A stretch of DNA of 64,000 nt from Ceratotherium simum simum (taxonomy: Eukaryota > Chordata > Mammalia > Perissodactyla > Rhinocerotidae). Below are positions 1-11,774 of this stretch, in pieces. How positions within the stretch are numbered: position 1 is the stretch's first letter; the number at the start of each line of letters is the position of its first letter. Position numbers and translations under genes: made by a program. Below the pieces are notes generated by a model that made no database searches, was not told the DNA's origin, and saw only the letters and a list, made by a program, of their open reading frames with translations. The stretch is taken from positions 2,162,629-2,226,628 of the forward strand of contig NW_004454179.1 in assembly GCF_000283155.1 (NCBI RefSeq). Reading direction: 5' to 3'.

Positions 1-131
1 AATTAGTATTTGGGTGGTGAACATGATGTAATCTATGCAGAAATAGAAGTATAATGATGTACACCTGAATTTATACAATGTTATAAACCAATGTTACTGC
101 AATAAACAAAAATTGACAAAAAAAAAAAAGC
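1..131 (+). repeat. L1 3' end fragment
   Basis: The text around 'gatgtacacctgaattt' and 'ataaaccaatgtta', followed by an A-run at 119-129, matches the 3' untranslated end of a laurasiatherian L1 in sense orientation. The 5' part lies outside the window. Assignment is by recalled consensus. Confidence 0.65.
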
Positions 132-2388
132 TTACAAGAACCACAAATAGGTTCAAGATTGTCTATTTTGCTTTTAAAAGGATCAAAAATACTTGTTTAA
201 TTTTAGAGAAAATTGGTTATTTAAATTGAATGAAACTGTGTGTGACATAGGAACAAAAATGACCTTCCAATAAAACATAAAGAAATCAAAACAAGGAAAA
301 GAAAATGTTTGCATGACTTTGAAGGAAAAGAGTCATTCATAAACAATCCTAAACTAATTTCAATACAGCCTATTTTCTGGCCATTAAAGAATAAGGTATA
401 GTCTTAACTGAAGAGAGATTCGAACAAATTGGAAACTTGGAAAGAAGATCTTAAGAAATATTGTATGGTTCTAGATATTGCTTTCAGAGATGAAACATTG
501 CAATATAAATGATAACAATTTATATGATGAAATTAAAATATTTTATAAATAAATTAAAATATTTTCTGCAATAATGTTAATTTATCATATGCAATTCCAA
601 TACAATGCTTGAATGTGATTTGTAAAATTTAGGATTCATTTCTGAATCTAAGAAATTTATTGACAAAGCCAGTTGCTACCACTTCAGCAGAATGAAGTAT
701 CTCAAAATTGAAATTAATAAAAAACCACCTAAGAACTATAATGACTCAAAAATTATTATCTACTTGGCATTTCTGGCAATAAAGCACAAATCATGCTGTT
801 ACAATCCAAACAGCATAATTAGCAATTTTGCTGAAATGAAGACAAAACATAAATACATAATAACTTGTGAATTATATATGTTGTTTTACCACTCATTCAA
901 CATTCACTGGCCCATCAAGAGAACACCAGACGCACCACAATCATTAAATTTCATTGTCTTTGATATTTTACCAGCTTTCATTCACATAAAAATCATAGTT
1001 TTCATACGTAGATATCTAAATTTTGTTGTTTGAAGGTACAGTCAAGATAGGAGGATAGAATACATTTGTTAGCTTGAGTCATGATTATTTAATCTTTAGA
1101 CATAGATATGTGGACTTCCCTCCATTGGAACTCTCCACTCAGGCCCTGCAAATGGTGGAGGAGGACCTGAAGAGGCAACTGCTACTGGGTGTGATGTCTC
1201 TGCCTAAATAAGCTCAGTATTTGCCCACTCCTATTTCCACAGCTCTGAGAACCAATTCCTTACCTCTGTGGCCTCCCCTGGTATCTTACCCTCTCCCTCT
1301 TGCATTTCCAAAGAGACTCTAGGGGGACAGACCTCTTCTCAGATGTGCTCCTCAGCTTAGTAGAGCCCACCCCTCTCTGGGGACCTGGCACCATTTCCTG
1401 AGGTTTAGACCACAAGTCAGTCTGAGCAACACCACACAGTATAGGTGCCTTTGATCCCTACCAGCTGTTACGCCTGGGAGGATAATAGGCAGCAATTGTT
1501 CCCCAACCACACGCAAGGATTGGACTTGGGAACAGATCCCCAGCACAAGCTCACAGAGCTCATTAGGGACCCTCTCACCCTTAGATTTGTGCTATCTCTT
1601 TCAATATTTAGCAAGTACCAGGAAGTCTATGAATTTCAATTAAGATCTAATGGCCAACTTTGAGATAAACAATAAAATGATAAACAAGGGAACTTTTATG
1701 TCACTGATACTGAGTTTTGCAAAACTGCATTACCAAAACAACACACCAATCATGTCTAAATTGTTTTCTAAATCATTTTCAAAATTCAAGAAGATCATTT
1801 AGACATTAGTTGTTGTTGTTTTTAAGTGGCAAAGGAAACCACATGGCTAATAAAAGGCCTCCTCTGCTATTTTGAACAAATTTACCACTAAGCAGTAGCC
1901 AAATTTGGAGGCTGCTAGGAACTTGAGGCTGCAGCCAAATACCTCTGCTGGCTCCTTCCGGCCGCTCCCCTACCAGCTTGTCCCAGAGGCTAATTAGCCC
2001 TCTTGCAAATAACTTCAGCTCTCCAGCCTTCAATCTGCCCCAGCCTTCCTAAGGCAGCCTACTTGCTTTTAGGTACACAAGCCATAATCTTACACTGAGG
2101 TCCTCCTTCATTCTGGGTGACTCACTGAAAGTTTTTATAACACTATAATGGTGCCAGCCATTCACGATTACTCCAAGTGGTTTCACTCTCCAGATTTTCC
2201 TGAGGGTTTATGTCGTGGATTTTAACAAGGCTTTGCAGGAACATCTGAACCCATCTAAGAAACTGGTTGCATACCTACATGGTTGAGACTGCTGGTGTGA
2301 GCTAAGGAATTAAAGCTATGACTGTCCTAAATATCTTCTTTCCTCTAAGCACACTGCTGCTGCTTAGTTTTCAAAATGCTCCAATCTC
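132..2388. other. Intergenic, nothing recognised
   Basis: This is AT-rich sequence up to about 1.1 kb and more balanced after that. Short open frames (for example 692-1033) have no family resemblance and no codon bias that I can see. No RNA gene or clear repeat is recognised. Confidence 0.5.
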
Positions 2389-2390
2389 GT

Positions 2391-2422
<32 letters not shown>

Positions 2423-2468
2423 GAGTGTGTGTTGTGTGTTGTTTTGCTTTGCTTTTTTTTTTTTTTAA
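2389..2468. repeat. (TG)n microsatellite and T-run
   Basis: An interrupted TG repeat (about 2389-2440) is followed by a T-rich run (about 2441-2466). It is simple-sequence DNA, probably length-polymorphic. Confidence 0.9.
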
Positions 2469-3224
2469 TTTAATTGAGAGCATTCCCAAACCTTGGGCAG
2501 TAATTAGAAGGGATAAGAAGAGAGAAGGGTAAATAGTGGCCTCTAAATGCAGGTATATATTTCATACTGTGACACTGCCAAGGAATACTTATACATGGTT
2601 AGATAGAAACTGTGACATCTCACCCTCCTGGGGACCATCTTCTCTTCACACTGGCCATCTTCCCTTCACCTCTCTCCCCACATCTCAAAACCAATGCACA
2701 AGGGCTCTATCCCTGTCTTGATTTGGAGAAGAATCATTCTCATTGTGATCATTGTGCATGTGAACAAAAGAACATATGGATCAAAGGTTTAGGGTCTTCA
2801 GCCCCACCATGATCACATGACCACCCAGCTCAAAGGCGGCAACTATCAACTGTAGTGCTGGTCGGAAGCTTCTGGCCTTTCATGGAGAGTCCCTGCGGTT
2901 ACCTAGGAACGGTCCCCTCATGTCATTTACATGGTTTTGCACTGTGCCGCCAACAGCTCTTTGGGAGATTCTGTTTTTAGCCGTTTCAAGTTGTATCCTT
3001 AATGAGACCATCCCTTTTTTTTTCTCTCTCTGAAACATATAACTCCGCATCCCTCGAGCCCCCAGGTTCGTTTTGGTTTTCCTTTGGAACTTTTGAATCA
3101 GTTTGCCTAGTTCTCATACCCCAAAATCCTATTGGTAGTTTTACAGTAATCGTGTTTAAATGTAGAGATTATTTATAGATTGACATTTTTTAAATGTTAC
3201 AGTTTCTTATCTAATAATAATAAT
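2469..3224. other. Intergenic, nothing recognised
   Basis: No gene or assignable repeat is seen. A T/CT-rich stretch lies near 3012-3031. Confidence 0.4.
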
Positions 3225-3425
3225 AAATCCATATATGTTTTCATTCATTTAGGTCTTCTTTTTCTGCCCTCAGAAGTATTTCCGTGTTCTTCATCTAGTT
3301 CTTACATATTTCTTATTGAGTTTATTCTTAGGTATTTTACTTTGTGTTGCTGTTATTAACGACACCTCCCATTATCTTTTCTAACTGCCTGTTGTCTGTA
3401 TATGATGAGCACCCCAAAATTTTAA
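3225..3425 (-). repeat. L1 ORF2 fragment, antisense
   Basis: The run from 'aggtcttctttttctgccctc' through 'ttattcttaggtattttac' resembles the antisense of the L1 ORF2 C-terminal third. It is short and diverged, so confidence is moderate. Confidence 0.5.
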
Positions 3426-3954
3426 TATGGCCGAAGCAGCCTTCTTGCTTTAAAAGGGAGAGGTGGGCTTTGGTCTGCTTTTAAAAATTGAAATGGGGCC
3501 GATTTTGAATGTGGTGAGCCAGAGGTCACAGAAGGGACAAACTTGGGGCAAGTCCATCAAAGCCCTGCAGCTGTGAGCATTGGTCAGGAAGGAAGGAGCG
3601 TTGCTCTTTGAAGTTGTAAGCAAGCCGTGGATCTGGGAGGCCAGCTGTGGTCCCCAAGCCTCCAAGACCAGAAACATTCCCATCTCCTTTCCAGTCATCC
3701 TCATTGAAAGAGAACTCACATATCCCCTTGCTCCCACATTAGGGCATTAGGGATATGAGCGCTGGATATTGTTCTCCTCATCAGATAATTCTCTTCTACA
3801 ACTACGCATTTCTTGCTTATTTCTTTTTATGCTGTTCCCAACTGAGATGGAGAGTTGCTGATCACCATCTTGTGTACGTGCTTTTTAAGACTGAAAGTTC
3901 CCTTTGGATGCCTGCATTGGTGTATACTAAAGGAAATGGGAGCCCTAAGGGTGT
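3426..3954. other. Intergenic, nothing recognised
   Basis: The open frame on the minus strand at 3450-3737 has no recognisable motif. I see no gene or clear repeat here. Confidence 0.4.
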
Positions 3955-4190
3955 ATTTATTGCATGCTTGCAATGTGCTAGGCACTGTGTGTTACATGAG
4001 CTTACAACTTCTCACTTAATCCTCCCAGAAAACTTATGGGGAAATCACTATTATTTTCCTCCCTGTTTTACATTGGAGAAGACTGAGGCTCAGAGAGTGA
4101 AGTAAATTGTCCAAGTTCACACAGCTGGTTAGTTGTAACACCGAGATTTGAACTCATGCATGTTGATCTCCATCACCTAAAGTCTTAGTA
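3955..4190 (+). repeat. MIR SINE
   Basis: The MIR order is complete: 'tgcaatgtgctaggcactgt', then 'cttaatcctcccag', then 'gaggctcagagagtgaagt', then 'cacacagctggttag', then 'atttgaactcatg'. This is an old pan-mammalian tRNA-derived SINE in sense orientation. Confidence 0.85.
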
Positions 4191-5650
4191 GCTTTTAGCT
4201 ATAATATATTTTTGTGATGGTGGAAGAAAAAAGACTTAAATCATGCCTTAACCAAACTGAAACATTAGTGTTTTGTTAACCTTTTGTGGCAGCCATGGGA
4301 GTGCACTGCTCAAACCTCCCTGTAAGTGGGAGCCTGCTGTGTGCAGTGTAGTTAGCTAACAATGTCCACAGCAACACCTTCAGAATCCACACAGTGTTTA
4401 CACCAAGAGCATGCCCTTCCTGGGCAACTCCCAGCCAGTGAGTGTGCCTGCAGCGGAGCTAGAATCAGGCCATTCCTGTCCACTGTGGGCTCCTCCAATC
4501 TCCGTGCTGGGGCTCCCCTCCAGTCTGACTAAGATTTTCTCAGCGCTGCACAGAGCTAAGGCTCTTCCCATCCAATCGTCTTTCCTTCCACTCTCCCTGC
4601 ATAGAACTCAGAGATTCTCCCCACCTACTCCTGCACCCTCTCTCTTTATCACTTATAGGGATTTCCCCCTATATGTCTTGCCGTCTGATTCTTAGGGGAC
4701 CCACTCTGATATTCCTTTCCTCAAAGATATTACCATCTTTGTGGCTCTCCTATGGATGGTCTTTAAAGTTTCTATATTCTCCTCACCTAGAACGGGAAAT
4801 GCGCTACCATTCAGACCAGAGCTGAGCAGCAAGGAGACTGGTCACATATTTATGCTATGGGCCAAGAGCATGACCTCTGGTCCAGTCCTAACAGATCAGT
4901 TGAGCATGTAGATACACTCAGTTGTAAAATATTTATTTGTCAGTTTGGTTGCATTGTTAATATATTCACTTACTATACCCGTTTCCTCACCTGGACAGGA
5001 GACATAGAGTAGTGTTTAATATGTCTATATTTCTGTCAATCCTGAATATCTGGAATTCTGCTGCACATAGATGGGGCAGCAGTATTTCATTGAATCTAAG
5101 GCTCTTTCCATTGTAATACAGTCCATTTTTTTACGTACCACTAATAAAGTAAAAAGATATTGCCAATTGAACTATGATATGCCATTGATTATAAGATGTA
5201 TTCAGATTTCAGATACAAATGTGGGGAAAATATATGCTGTATAGTCTTTGTGCCTTCAGATCCACTCTCTCTCCTTCTCCATCCACCCTGCTCTGGGCTC
5301 AGAAGTCTGACCACTAAGCACTGCATCCACCAGACTCTCTTGTCTCTGGCTTCTGATTGGGTTCAGTCCATGGAAGGTGGAGAGAGATGGTCAAAAGGTA
5401 GTTGGAGACAGAGGTTAAGATATTTATTCTGTTTGGTCCCTCCCTATAAGCCAAGTTTTGACAATGACTACATTTATGTTAGGTGCATAGTTAGACTATA
5501 GTTGCTAGTGGGCAACCCTTTCCCTACAGCTCCAGGTCTCTCTCTCTGGGTTCTGGAAACCACTCCTTTGCTTTGCTGCTTGGGCCTAGGGCTGGTAATA
5601 GTTTCCCCTATTGCTAGTCCCAGGGTGTCCCATCTTTTCTTATTAGTCCC
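4191..5650. other. Intergenic, nothing recognised
   Basis: No coding exon, RNA gene or confidently assignable repeat was recognised. Open frames such as 4411-4695 are pyrimidine-rich and lack family features. Confidence 0.4.
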
Positions 5651-6084
5651 TGTATTCATTTCCTTGGGCTGGCACAACAAAGTACCACAATCTGGGTGGC
5701 TTAAAACCACAGAAATTTATTCTTTCACAGTTATGGAGGCCAGAAGTCTGAAATGAAGGTGCCAGCAAGACCATGCTCACTCTGAAGACTCTAGGGAAGA
5801 ATCGTTCCTAGCCTCCTCCAGTTTCTGGTGGTTGCTGGCAATCCTTGGCATCTCTTGGCTTGGAGATGCATAATTCTAGGTTCTGCCTCCATCTTCAAAT
5901 GGCCTTCTTCCCTCTGTGTCTGTGTTTCTTCTCTTCTTATAAGGACACCAGTCATAATGGATTTAGGGCTCATCCTACTCCAGGATGACCTCATCTTAAC
6001 TAATTACCCTACTTCAATATAAGGTCACATTTTGAGGCTCTGGGTAGGACATGAATCTTTGGGGGCACTATTCAACCTAGTACA
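5651..6084 (-). repeat. Solo MaLR-like LTR, antisense
   Basis: The 434-bp element begins TG (TGTATTC) and ends CA (AGTACA) on the plus strand and is flanked by a perfect 5-bp duplication GTCCC (5646-5650 and 6085-6089). Read on the minus strand it has the order typical of mammalian MaLR-type LTRs: 'ggttgaatagtgcccc', 'ttagttaagatgaggtcat', 'cttataagaagag', and an AATAAA polyadenylation signal (about 5723-5718) before 'ttttaagccaccca'. No internal retroviral sequence adjoins it, so it is a solo LTR. The exact subfamily (MLT1 or MST type) is uncertain. Confidence 0.75.
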
Positions 6085-6309
6085 GTCCCCTTACTCTACA
6101 CTTTTGTAAATAGTTCTTAATTATTAAACTCTTTCCTTACCCCTTCCGAGTGTGTTGTGTGTTTCCCGTAGGAACACTGATGATACAATGTATACCTTAG
6201 AATCAATAAACACAGTATTGTTTCAGGATAATAGAAACTGTATTAGAATCTTGTATTAGTTAAGGTAAAGGTTAATCTCAGACTACAAGGGCTTAAGTAA
6301 GAAATAAGT

Positions 6310-6955
6310 CAGTTTTCATTATTTGCGGTAGTTAATGTTCTATAGAGTCAGTGTGAACACAGAATTAGTGAGTACTGAACTGTTGCTCCTAGGGGGAATA
6401 CAGGATTGGGTGTCTGCAAGCCTCTAGCCACAACATTCACAACACAAAATAAACTTATTTTATGTGTGTTTCTGTTTAAAGACACTTTATTTAATATGCA
6501 TTGCTGATTCATTAACATTAAACTCGACCAACAGCACCATAACTCATGCCTGAACGAAGCTTATCTAACATATGTATTTTCTCTTTATGGCACATCACAG
6601 CTTTCTTATTCTTAGGAACACTAGACAGCACTTCAACACTATGCTTTGGGGCCATTTTAAACTGTGACATTACCAACAAAGGACACAGACATGCGACAGA
6701 ACATGGCATTATGCATACCACAAAAAGGAGACTTGTTTACAGTGTAAGAGCTGAAACAAGAAAGCAGAGAGTTGCCTTCTTCAGACTCAGCTGGGAATGT
6801 GCACATTGGATAACTCAAATTTTTCACCACTCTGTGCATGCATATGTCCACAAATGACTGCAAAATTGCCCTGTGTATTGATTTTGGGGTTACAAATAAA
6901 TTTTAGCGAGTAGGAAAATTTACAAATAGGAAGTCTACGAATAATGAAAATACAC
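6310..6955 (-). mobile_element. Tigger-type DNA transposon remnant
   Basis: The ends are inverted: 'ttttcattatttgcggt' near 6313 and 'tacgaataatgaaaa' near 6936-6950. The length of about 650 bp is that of an internally deleted Tigger (pogo superfamily) element. The interior encodes on the minus strand the start of a CENP-B/jerky-like transposase (see the next entry), which supports the class and orientation. Confidence 0.7.
6518..6655 (-). pseudogene. Tigger transposase N-terminal remnant
   Basis: An internal methionine at 6655 opens about 45 codons starting MAPKHSVEVLS and ending LRSGMSYGAVGRV before a stop at 6518. Tigger-family transposases start MAPK and then carry a psq-type helix-turn-helix with a 'sysaVGrefgv'-like segment, so this is the first DNA-binding helix region only. 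The rest of the DDE transposase is missing, so the element cannot move by itself. The longer open frame (from 6721) includes upstream noncoding codons. Confidence 0.6.
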
Positions 6956-7052
6956 TATATATTTTATTTTTCTCTCATGTAAAAGTCTGGCCCGTGTAGA
7001 GTGGTGAGGCAATTTTCCATGATGTTATTCAGGGACCCAAATTCCTTCCATC

Positions 7053-7318
7053 CTTTTTTTTTTTTTTTTTGAGGAAGATTGGCCCTGCACTAACATCTGT
7101 TGCCAATCTTCCTCTCTTTCTTTTTTTTCCTCCTCAAAGCCCCAGTACATAGTTGTGTATCATAGTTATAGAGCTGTAGCTCTTCTATATGGGATGCCAC
7201 CACAGCATGGCTTGATGGGCGGTGAGTAGGTCCACGCCCAGGATCTGAACTGGCAAACCCAGGGCCACCAAAGCAAAACATGAGAACTTAACCACTACAC
7301 CACAGGGCCAGCCCTAGG
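7053..7318 (-). repeat. ERE SINE, antisense
   Basis: A T-run (7054-7070) is followed by 'gaggaagattggccct' and the element closes with 'cacagggccagccct'. Target-site duplication TTCCTTCCATC lies at 7042-7052 and 7319-7329. This is a Perissodactyl tRNA-derived SINE with its head on the right. Confidence 0.9.
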
Positions 7319-7734
7319 TTCCTTCCATCTTGTTGCTCTGCTATCCTCTAGGATATTGTATTCCTCTGCATGGTTAAAGGTGACTTCCTAGAACGTCTAT
7401 GTTCCACCTCCCAGAAGGGGAAAGGAGAAGAAGTCCAAGACAAGCCATTTTTAAAAAGCATATTGAAATTGGAAGGTGTATGCAATCACTGGCCAAAATT
7501 TAGTCATTTGATCACACCAATCTGCAAGGAAGGCTAGAAAATGTCTCTGGCTGGGCAGCACACACCCAGGAAGAAAAGGAGACTAGATTTGGGCCAATAA
7601 CTGGCAGTTTACCACAAGGAGTAATTAAAAAGTCAGAGGTATGTTTTTAATCCTGAAACTATAGGCAATGTTGTATCATAGGAAGCCTGGGGAGACCTGG
7701 GTTCTATTCTACCTCTGCCACTAACAAGCCACTT

Positions 7735-8430
7735 ATCTTCTCTAATATATGCATTTAATGCTATAAATTTATCTCTAAGTACTGCTTTAGCTGCAATGCA
7801 CAAATTTTGATATGGTCTATGTTCATTTTCAATCAGTTCAAAATATTTTCTAGTTTCCCTTGGGACTTCATCTTTGACCCATGGGTTATCTAGAAGTGTG
7901 TTGTTTAATTTCCAAATATTTGGAAAATTTCCAAATCTCTTATTGTTATTAATTTCTAGCTTAATTCCTTTATGATTAGAAAACATACTTTGTGTTATTT
8001 AAATTTTTTTAAATGTGTTACAATTTGTTTTATGGCCCAGAATATGATCTGTCTTAGTGAATGTTCCATGTATCTTTGAAAAGAATGTGTATTTTGCTGT
8101 TAATGGATGAAGTGTTCCGTAAAAGTCAATTAAGTAAAGTTTGTTGATGATGTTTTTCAGGTCTTCTATATCCTTAATGATTTTCTGTCTTCTTGTTCTT
8201 TTAATTACTGAGAGAGAAATGTTGAAGTCTGAAGATACAATTGTGGATTTATCTATTTCTCCTTTAGTTCTATCAGGTTTTGCTTCATGTATTTTGTACC
8301 TCTGTTGTTAGGTACATTCACATTTAGGATTGTTAATTTTTTGTAACTCAACGTTTTCATGTTATGTGATGTCTGTCTTTATCTTTTTTCTTTGTTTTAG
8401 AGTTTACTTTGTTAGATATTAACATAGCCA
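7735..8430 (-). repeat. L1 ORF2 endonuclease-region fragment, antisense
   Basis: Minus-strand translation gives pieces such as LTAKYTFFS (near 8095), TDHILGHKTN (about 8058-8029), SNHKGIKLEINN (about 7984-7949) and LNNTLLDNPWVKDEV (about 7908-7864), in the order of the L1 ORF2 endonuclease domain and its C-terminal edge. Frames are broken by several shifts. This is the 5' part of ORF2 without an adjoining 3' end. Confidence 0.8.
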
Positions 8431-8431
8431 G

Positions 8432-8790
8432 TTGAGGTAGGCAGAATAATGCCCCCTACCAAAGATGTCCATGTCTTAATCCCCAGAATTTTTGAGTAAA
8501 TTATGTTAGATGGCTATGGGGAATTAAGGTTGCTAATCAACTGACCGTGAGATGAGGTTATCCTGGATTATTTGGGTGGGTGGAACGTACTCACAAGGGT
8601 CTTTTTAAGTAAAAGAGGGAGGCAGGAGAGTGAGAGTCAGAGAAGGAGATGTGATGATGGAAGCAGAGGTCGGAGTTAGGACACGCTGACTTTGAAGATG
8701 GAAGGAGGCCATGAGCCAAGGAATGTGGGTAGCCTCTAGAAACTGAAAAGACAAGAAAACAGATTCTCCCCTAGAGCCTCCATTGTTTAT
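8432..8790 (+). repeat. Old LTR-like mammalian repeat (partial)
   Basis: The order 'gaggtaggcagaataatg', 'aagatgtccatgtcttaat', 'ggttatcctggattat', 'gaagcagaggtcgga', 'ctagagcctcc' matches a familiar abundant mammalian LTR-type repeat in sense. The 3' part with the polyadenylation signal is missing. The subfamily name is not certain. Confidence 0.6.
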
Positions 8791-9257
8791 TTCCTCTCAA
8801 GTGGGCCTGCCTGCTGCTTCTAGATTGACCTCTTCAGGGGATCTTGTTTTGGCCTTGAACCTTATCTTGTTGAAGTTTACCCCTAGAATTTTCTTTCAGT
8901 CAGCAGAAAGCAGAAAATTAAGGCACATATTCAGGTGACAGTATTCCCAGGCAATGAAATAAGGTAGAAAGTTGGCATTTGATGAGCCTAATAATATTCC
9001 TGCACAGCTTTGCTTCCTGCATTGAAAATGCAGGGCAGACTGACAGCAGGGCAAGCACATTGTGACTAGCCATTTCCCATGACTGCTAAACAAATTTATA
9101 GCCAAACTGGACCAGTCTCTTAGAGCAGATATCCCTTTCCAGTTAAATAAAATTGAAAGATAAAAATAAATGAAAACAATATCCATAGGAAAGGGGAATA
9201 TGTTTGTGTATAATAACAAAGGACTGATGGGGGGCGGAGTGCAGAGAGATTTGTTAC

Positions 9258-9700
9258 TGTTATGGGTTGAATTGTGCCCCCCCCAAAATTCAATTAAAAT
9301 CCTAACCCCAAGCTCTCAGAATGTGATCTTATATGGAAATGGAGTCATAGCAGATGTAATTAGTTAAGTTAAGATGAGGTCATGTTGGAGTAGCGTAGGC
9401 CTTTCATAAAGACTGATATCCTTATGAAAACGGGAAATTTGAAGACACACACACACACAGAGAATGCCATATGAAGAAGAAAGCAGAGATCTAAAAGCCA
9501 AAGAACGTCAGATGCTACCAGCAAACCACCAGAAGCTAAGAGAGATGAAACAGATTCTCGCACAGCCTTCAGAAGGAACTAACTCTGCCAATACCTTAAT
9601 GTCAGACTTCCAGACTCTAGAATTATGAGGCAATAAATTTCTGTTGTTTAAGCCATCCAATTTGTGGTACTTTTTATGGCAGCCCTAGCAAACTAATAGA
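9258..9700 (+). repeat. MaLR-like LTR, sense
   Basis: It starts 'tgttatgggttgaattgtg' and ends 'ggcagccctagcaaactaat', with an AATAAA signal near 9631 before 'tttctgttgtttaagcc'. It is the same family as the antisense copy at 5651-6084 but I could not find a target-site duplication. An (AC)n stretch lies at about 9446-9461. Confidence 0.75.
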
Positions 9701-9789
9701 ATTATTATTTAAAGAAGTATAAACAGAGAATAAAACTTTGTGGAAGTACTCAGGTGACTTCAATTTTGTGATCACTTCCCACGCAGCTA

Positions 9790-10440
9790 AAGAGCTTTAG
9801 TTTTTGTCCATCAGGAGGGAAGTGGTTAGATAAAACTATACTTATTTTACGTACTATGTTCTATGTACTATGTACCAATGAAAAAACATGAGGTATATTT
9901 ATATTCACGTGCTAATTTAGAAAGATCTCCAAAATACATTATTATATGAAAAGCAAGTTGTAGGATAATATGCGTAGCATGATTCCATTCATGTAAGAAA
10001 GAAAAAATCAACATATTTGTAAATATTTGTATGCAATTGTGTGGAACAATGTCTGAAACTTTACATATACCCTGGATTAGGAATCTCAGCTATAGACCAC
10101 TGAGAAGTAGTCTGAATATCTATTACATCCAGAGGGAAAAAAACTCTGCTGGTTCCCACAAAATTGTAGTAGTTGGTGGTTACTTCTATGAATAGGACTG
10201 GGAGGAGGAAAGAGAGTGAGAAAGTGAATAGAGATTTTCACATTTTAGTCTTCATACATTTATATTTTAGAACATTTTAATGAAAATATCTGTATCGGAG
10301 TTTTATTGGTACAATGTTATGGAGGGCAACTTATCAATATCTTTCAAAGTTCTAAGTACATATATCCTTTAACCCACAAATTCCACATGTAAGAATTTAT
10401 CTTGCAGATATACTTGCATGTGTGCACAATAAAATAATTT
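9790..10440 (+). repeat. Diverged L1 3' fragments
   Basis: Pieces such as 'gattccattcatgtaagaaa' and 'ttaacccacaaattccac' are typical of sense L1 ORF2/3' UTR sequence. The boundaries are approximate and there may be two copies. Confidence 0.5.
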
Positions 10441-10454
10441 CAAAGTTATTTTTA

Positions 10455-10985
10455 TATGTTTATATTAGTTATCTATTGCTGCATAACAAATTGTCACAAA
10501 CTTAGCAGCTTAAACAGCACACATTTATTATCTCACAGTCTGTGGGTCAGGCACAGCTTCGCTGGATCCTCTGCAATCAAAGTATCAACCAGGGCTGCAG
10601 TCTCATCTAAGGCTCAGCTGGGGAAGGACATGCTTCCAGATTCATGTCGTTGTTAGCAGGATTCAGTTCCTTGCAGATGTCAGACTGAGGGCCTCAGCTC
10701 CTTGCTGGCTGTCAGCTAGAGTCTGCCTTCAGTTCCCTGCCGCGTGGGCTTCTCCATATGGTGGCTTACTTTATCAAATTCAGCAAAGAAGAGAGGCAAT
10801 AGAGAGAGTCTACTAGCAAGACAGAAGTTACACTATCATGTGACATAATTACGGAAGTGACATTCCAATGTCTTTGTTGTATTCTCTTGATTAGAAGCAA
10901 GTCACAGGTGCTGCCTTCACTCAAGTGGAGGGGATTACACAGGGGTGTGAATACCAGGAGGTGAGGATAGTATAATAAGTAATTA
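10455..10985 (-). repeat. Old LTR-like repeat, antisense
   Basis: The order 'ttagttatctattgctgc', 'cttaaacagcacacatttat', 'ctgtgggtcag', 'gggcttctccatat', 'gggtgtgaataccaggagg' matches a common ancient mammalian LTR-type repeat read backwards. The family name is uncertain. Confidence 0.55.
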
Positions 10986-11349
10986 TATTTAATATTATTA
11001 TATACTGTCTGCCACAGTATATAACTTGTAGAGTTAAAAAAATAATAAAGTAAGATAAATATTTACTCTTATTTGAAGAATTTGGATTTAACTTTGATTT
11101 CTTTTGGACAGATTTTGTTTTGTTTTGTTGTTTGAGATCATAGGTATTTAGGTTGCAAGTACCAAGAATTTATTGTTTTAATGTAATATGCAATGATATG
11201 TTCCAAATGGAAGACCAGAATGTTCAGAATAAAACTATCTCACCTTGTTAAGAAGAGAATGACCATGAGGACTCAATTTCAAGCTTGGGGGTAAGTAGTT
11301 GTCACATGGGATCCTTGAATTCTTCCAAAAATTTTCACTAATAATTAAC

Positions 11350-11425
11350 CTCTCTCTCTCCCTCCCTCTCTCTCTCTCTCTGAATATATATATGTATATA
11401 TTATATATATACATATATATATTTG
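11350..11425. repeat. (CT)n and (TA)n low complexity with AT palindrome
   Basis: A CT-rich run (11350-11382) adjoins an alternating TA run (11384-11423) that is close to self-complementary around 11401. It would extrude as an AT hairpin. Confidence 0.85.
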
Positions 11426-11489
11426 TTTTACTTAACCATATACATTTGACAGTGTTGCATATCAGTACATGTAGAGATGTTTCATTTTT

Positions 11490-11751
11490 CGAGGTTTCAT
11501 TTTTGCATGTGTGTGTGAGGAAGACTGGCTGTGAGCTAACATCCATTGCCAATCCTCCTCCTTTTGCTAAGGAAGATTAGCTCTGAGCTAACATCTGTGC
11601 CCATCTTCCTCTATTTTGCATAGGGGATGCCGCCACAGCATGGCTTGATGAGCGGTATGTAGGTCCGCACACAGGATCTGAGCCCGAGAACCCTGGGGCT
11701 GCCGAAGCAGAGCGCGCGAAGTTAACCCCTAAGCCACCAGGCTGGCCCCTT
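11490..11751 (-). repeat. ERE SINE, antisense
   Basis: The body has 'gaggaagactggctg' at the left and 'ccaccaggctggcccc' at the right. The target-site duplication is 16 bp, GAGATGTTTCATTTTT, at 11474-11489 and 11752-11767. Confidence 0.9.
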
Positions 11752-11774
11752 GAGATGTTTCATTTTTAAGTGGC

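Noticed and set aside
7633..7986. 117-codon minus-strand frame as a host gene
   Set aside because: It is L1 ORF2 sequence with surrounding frameshifts.
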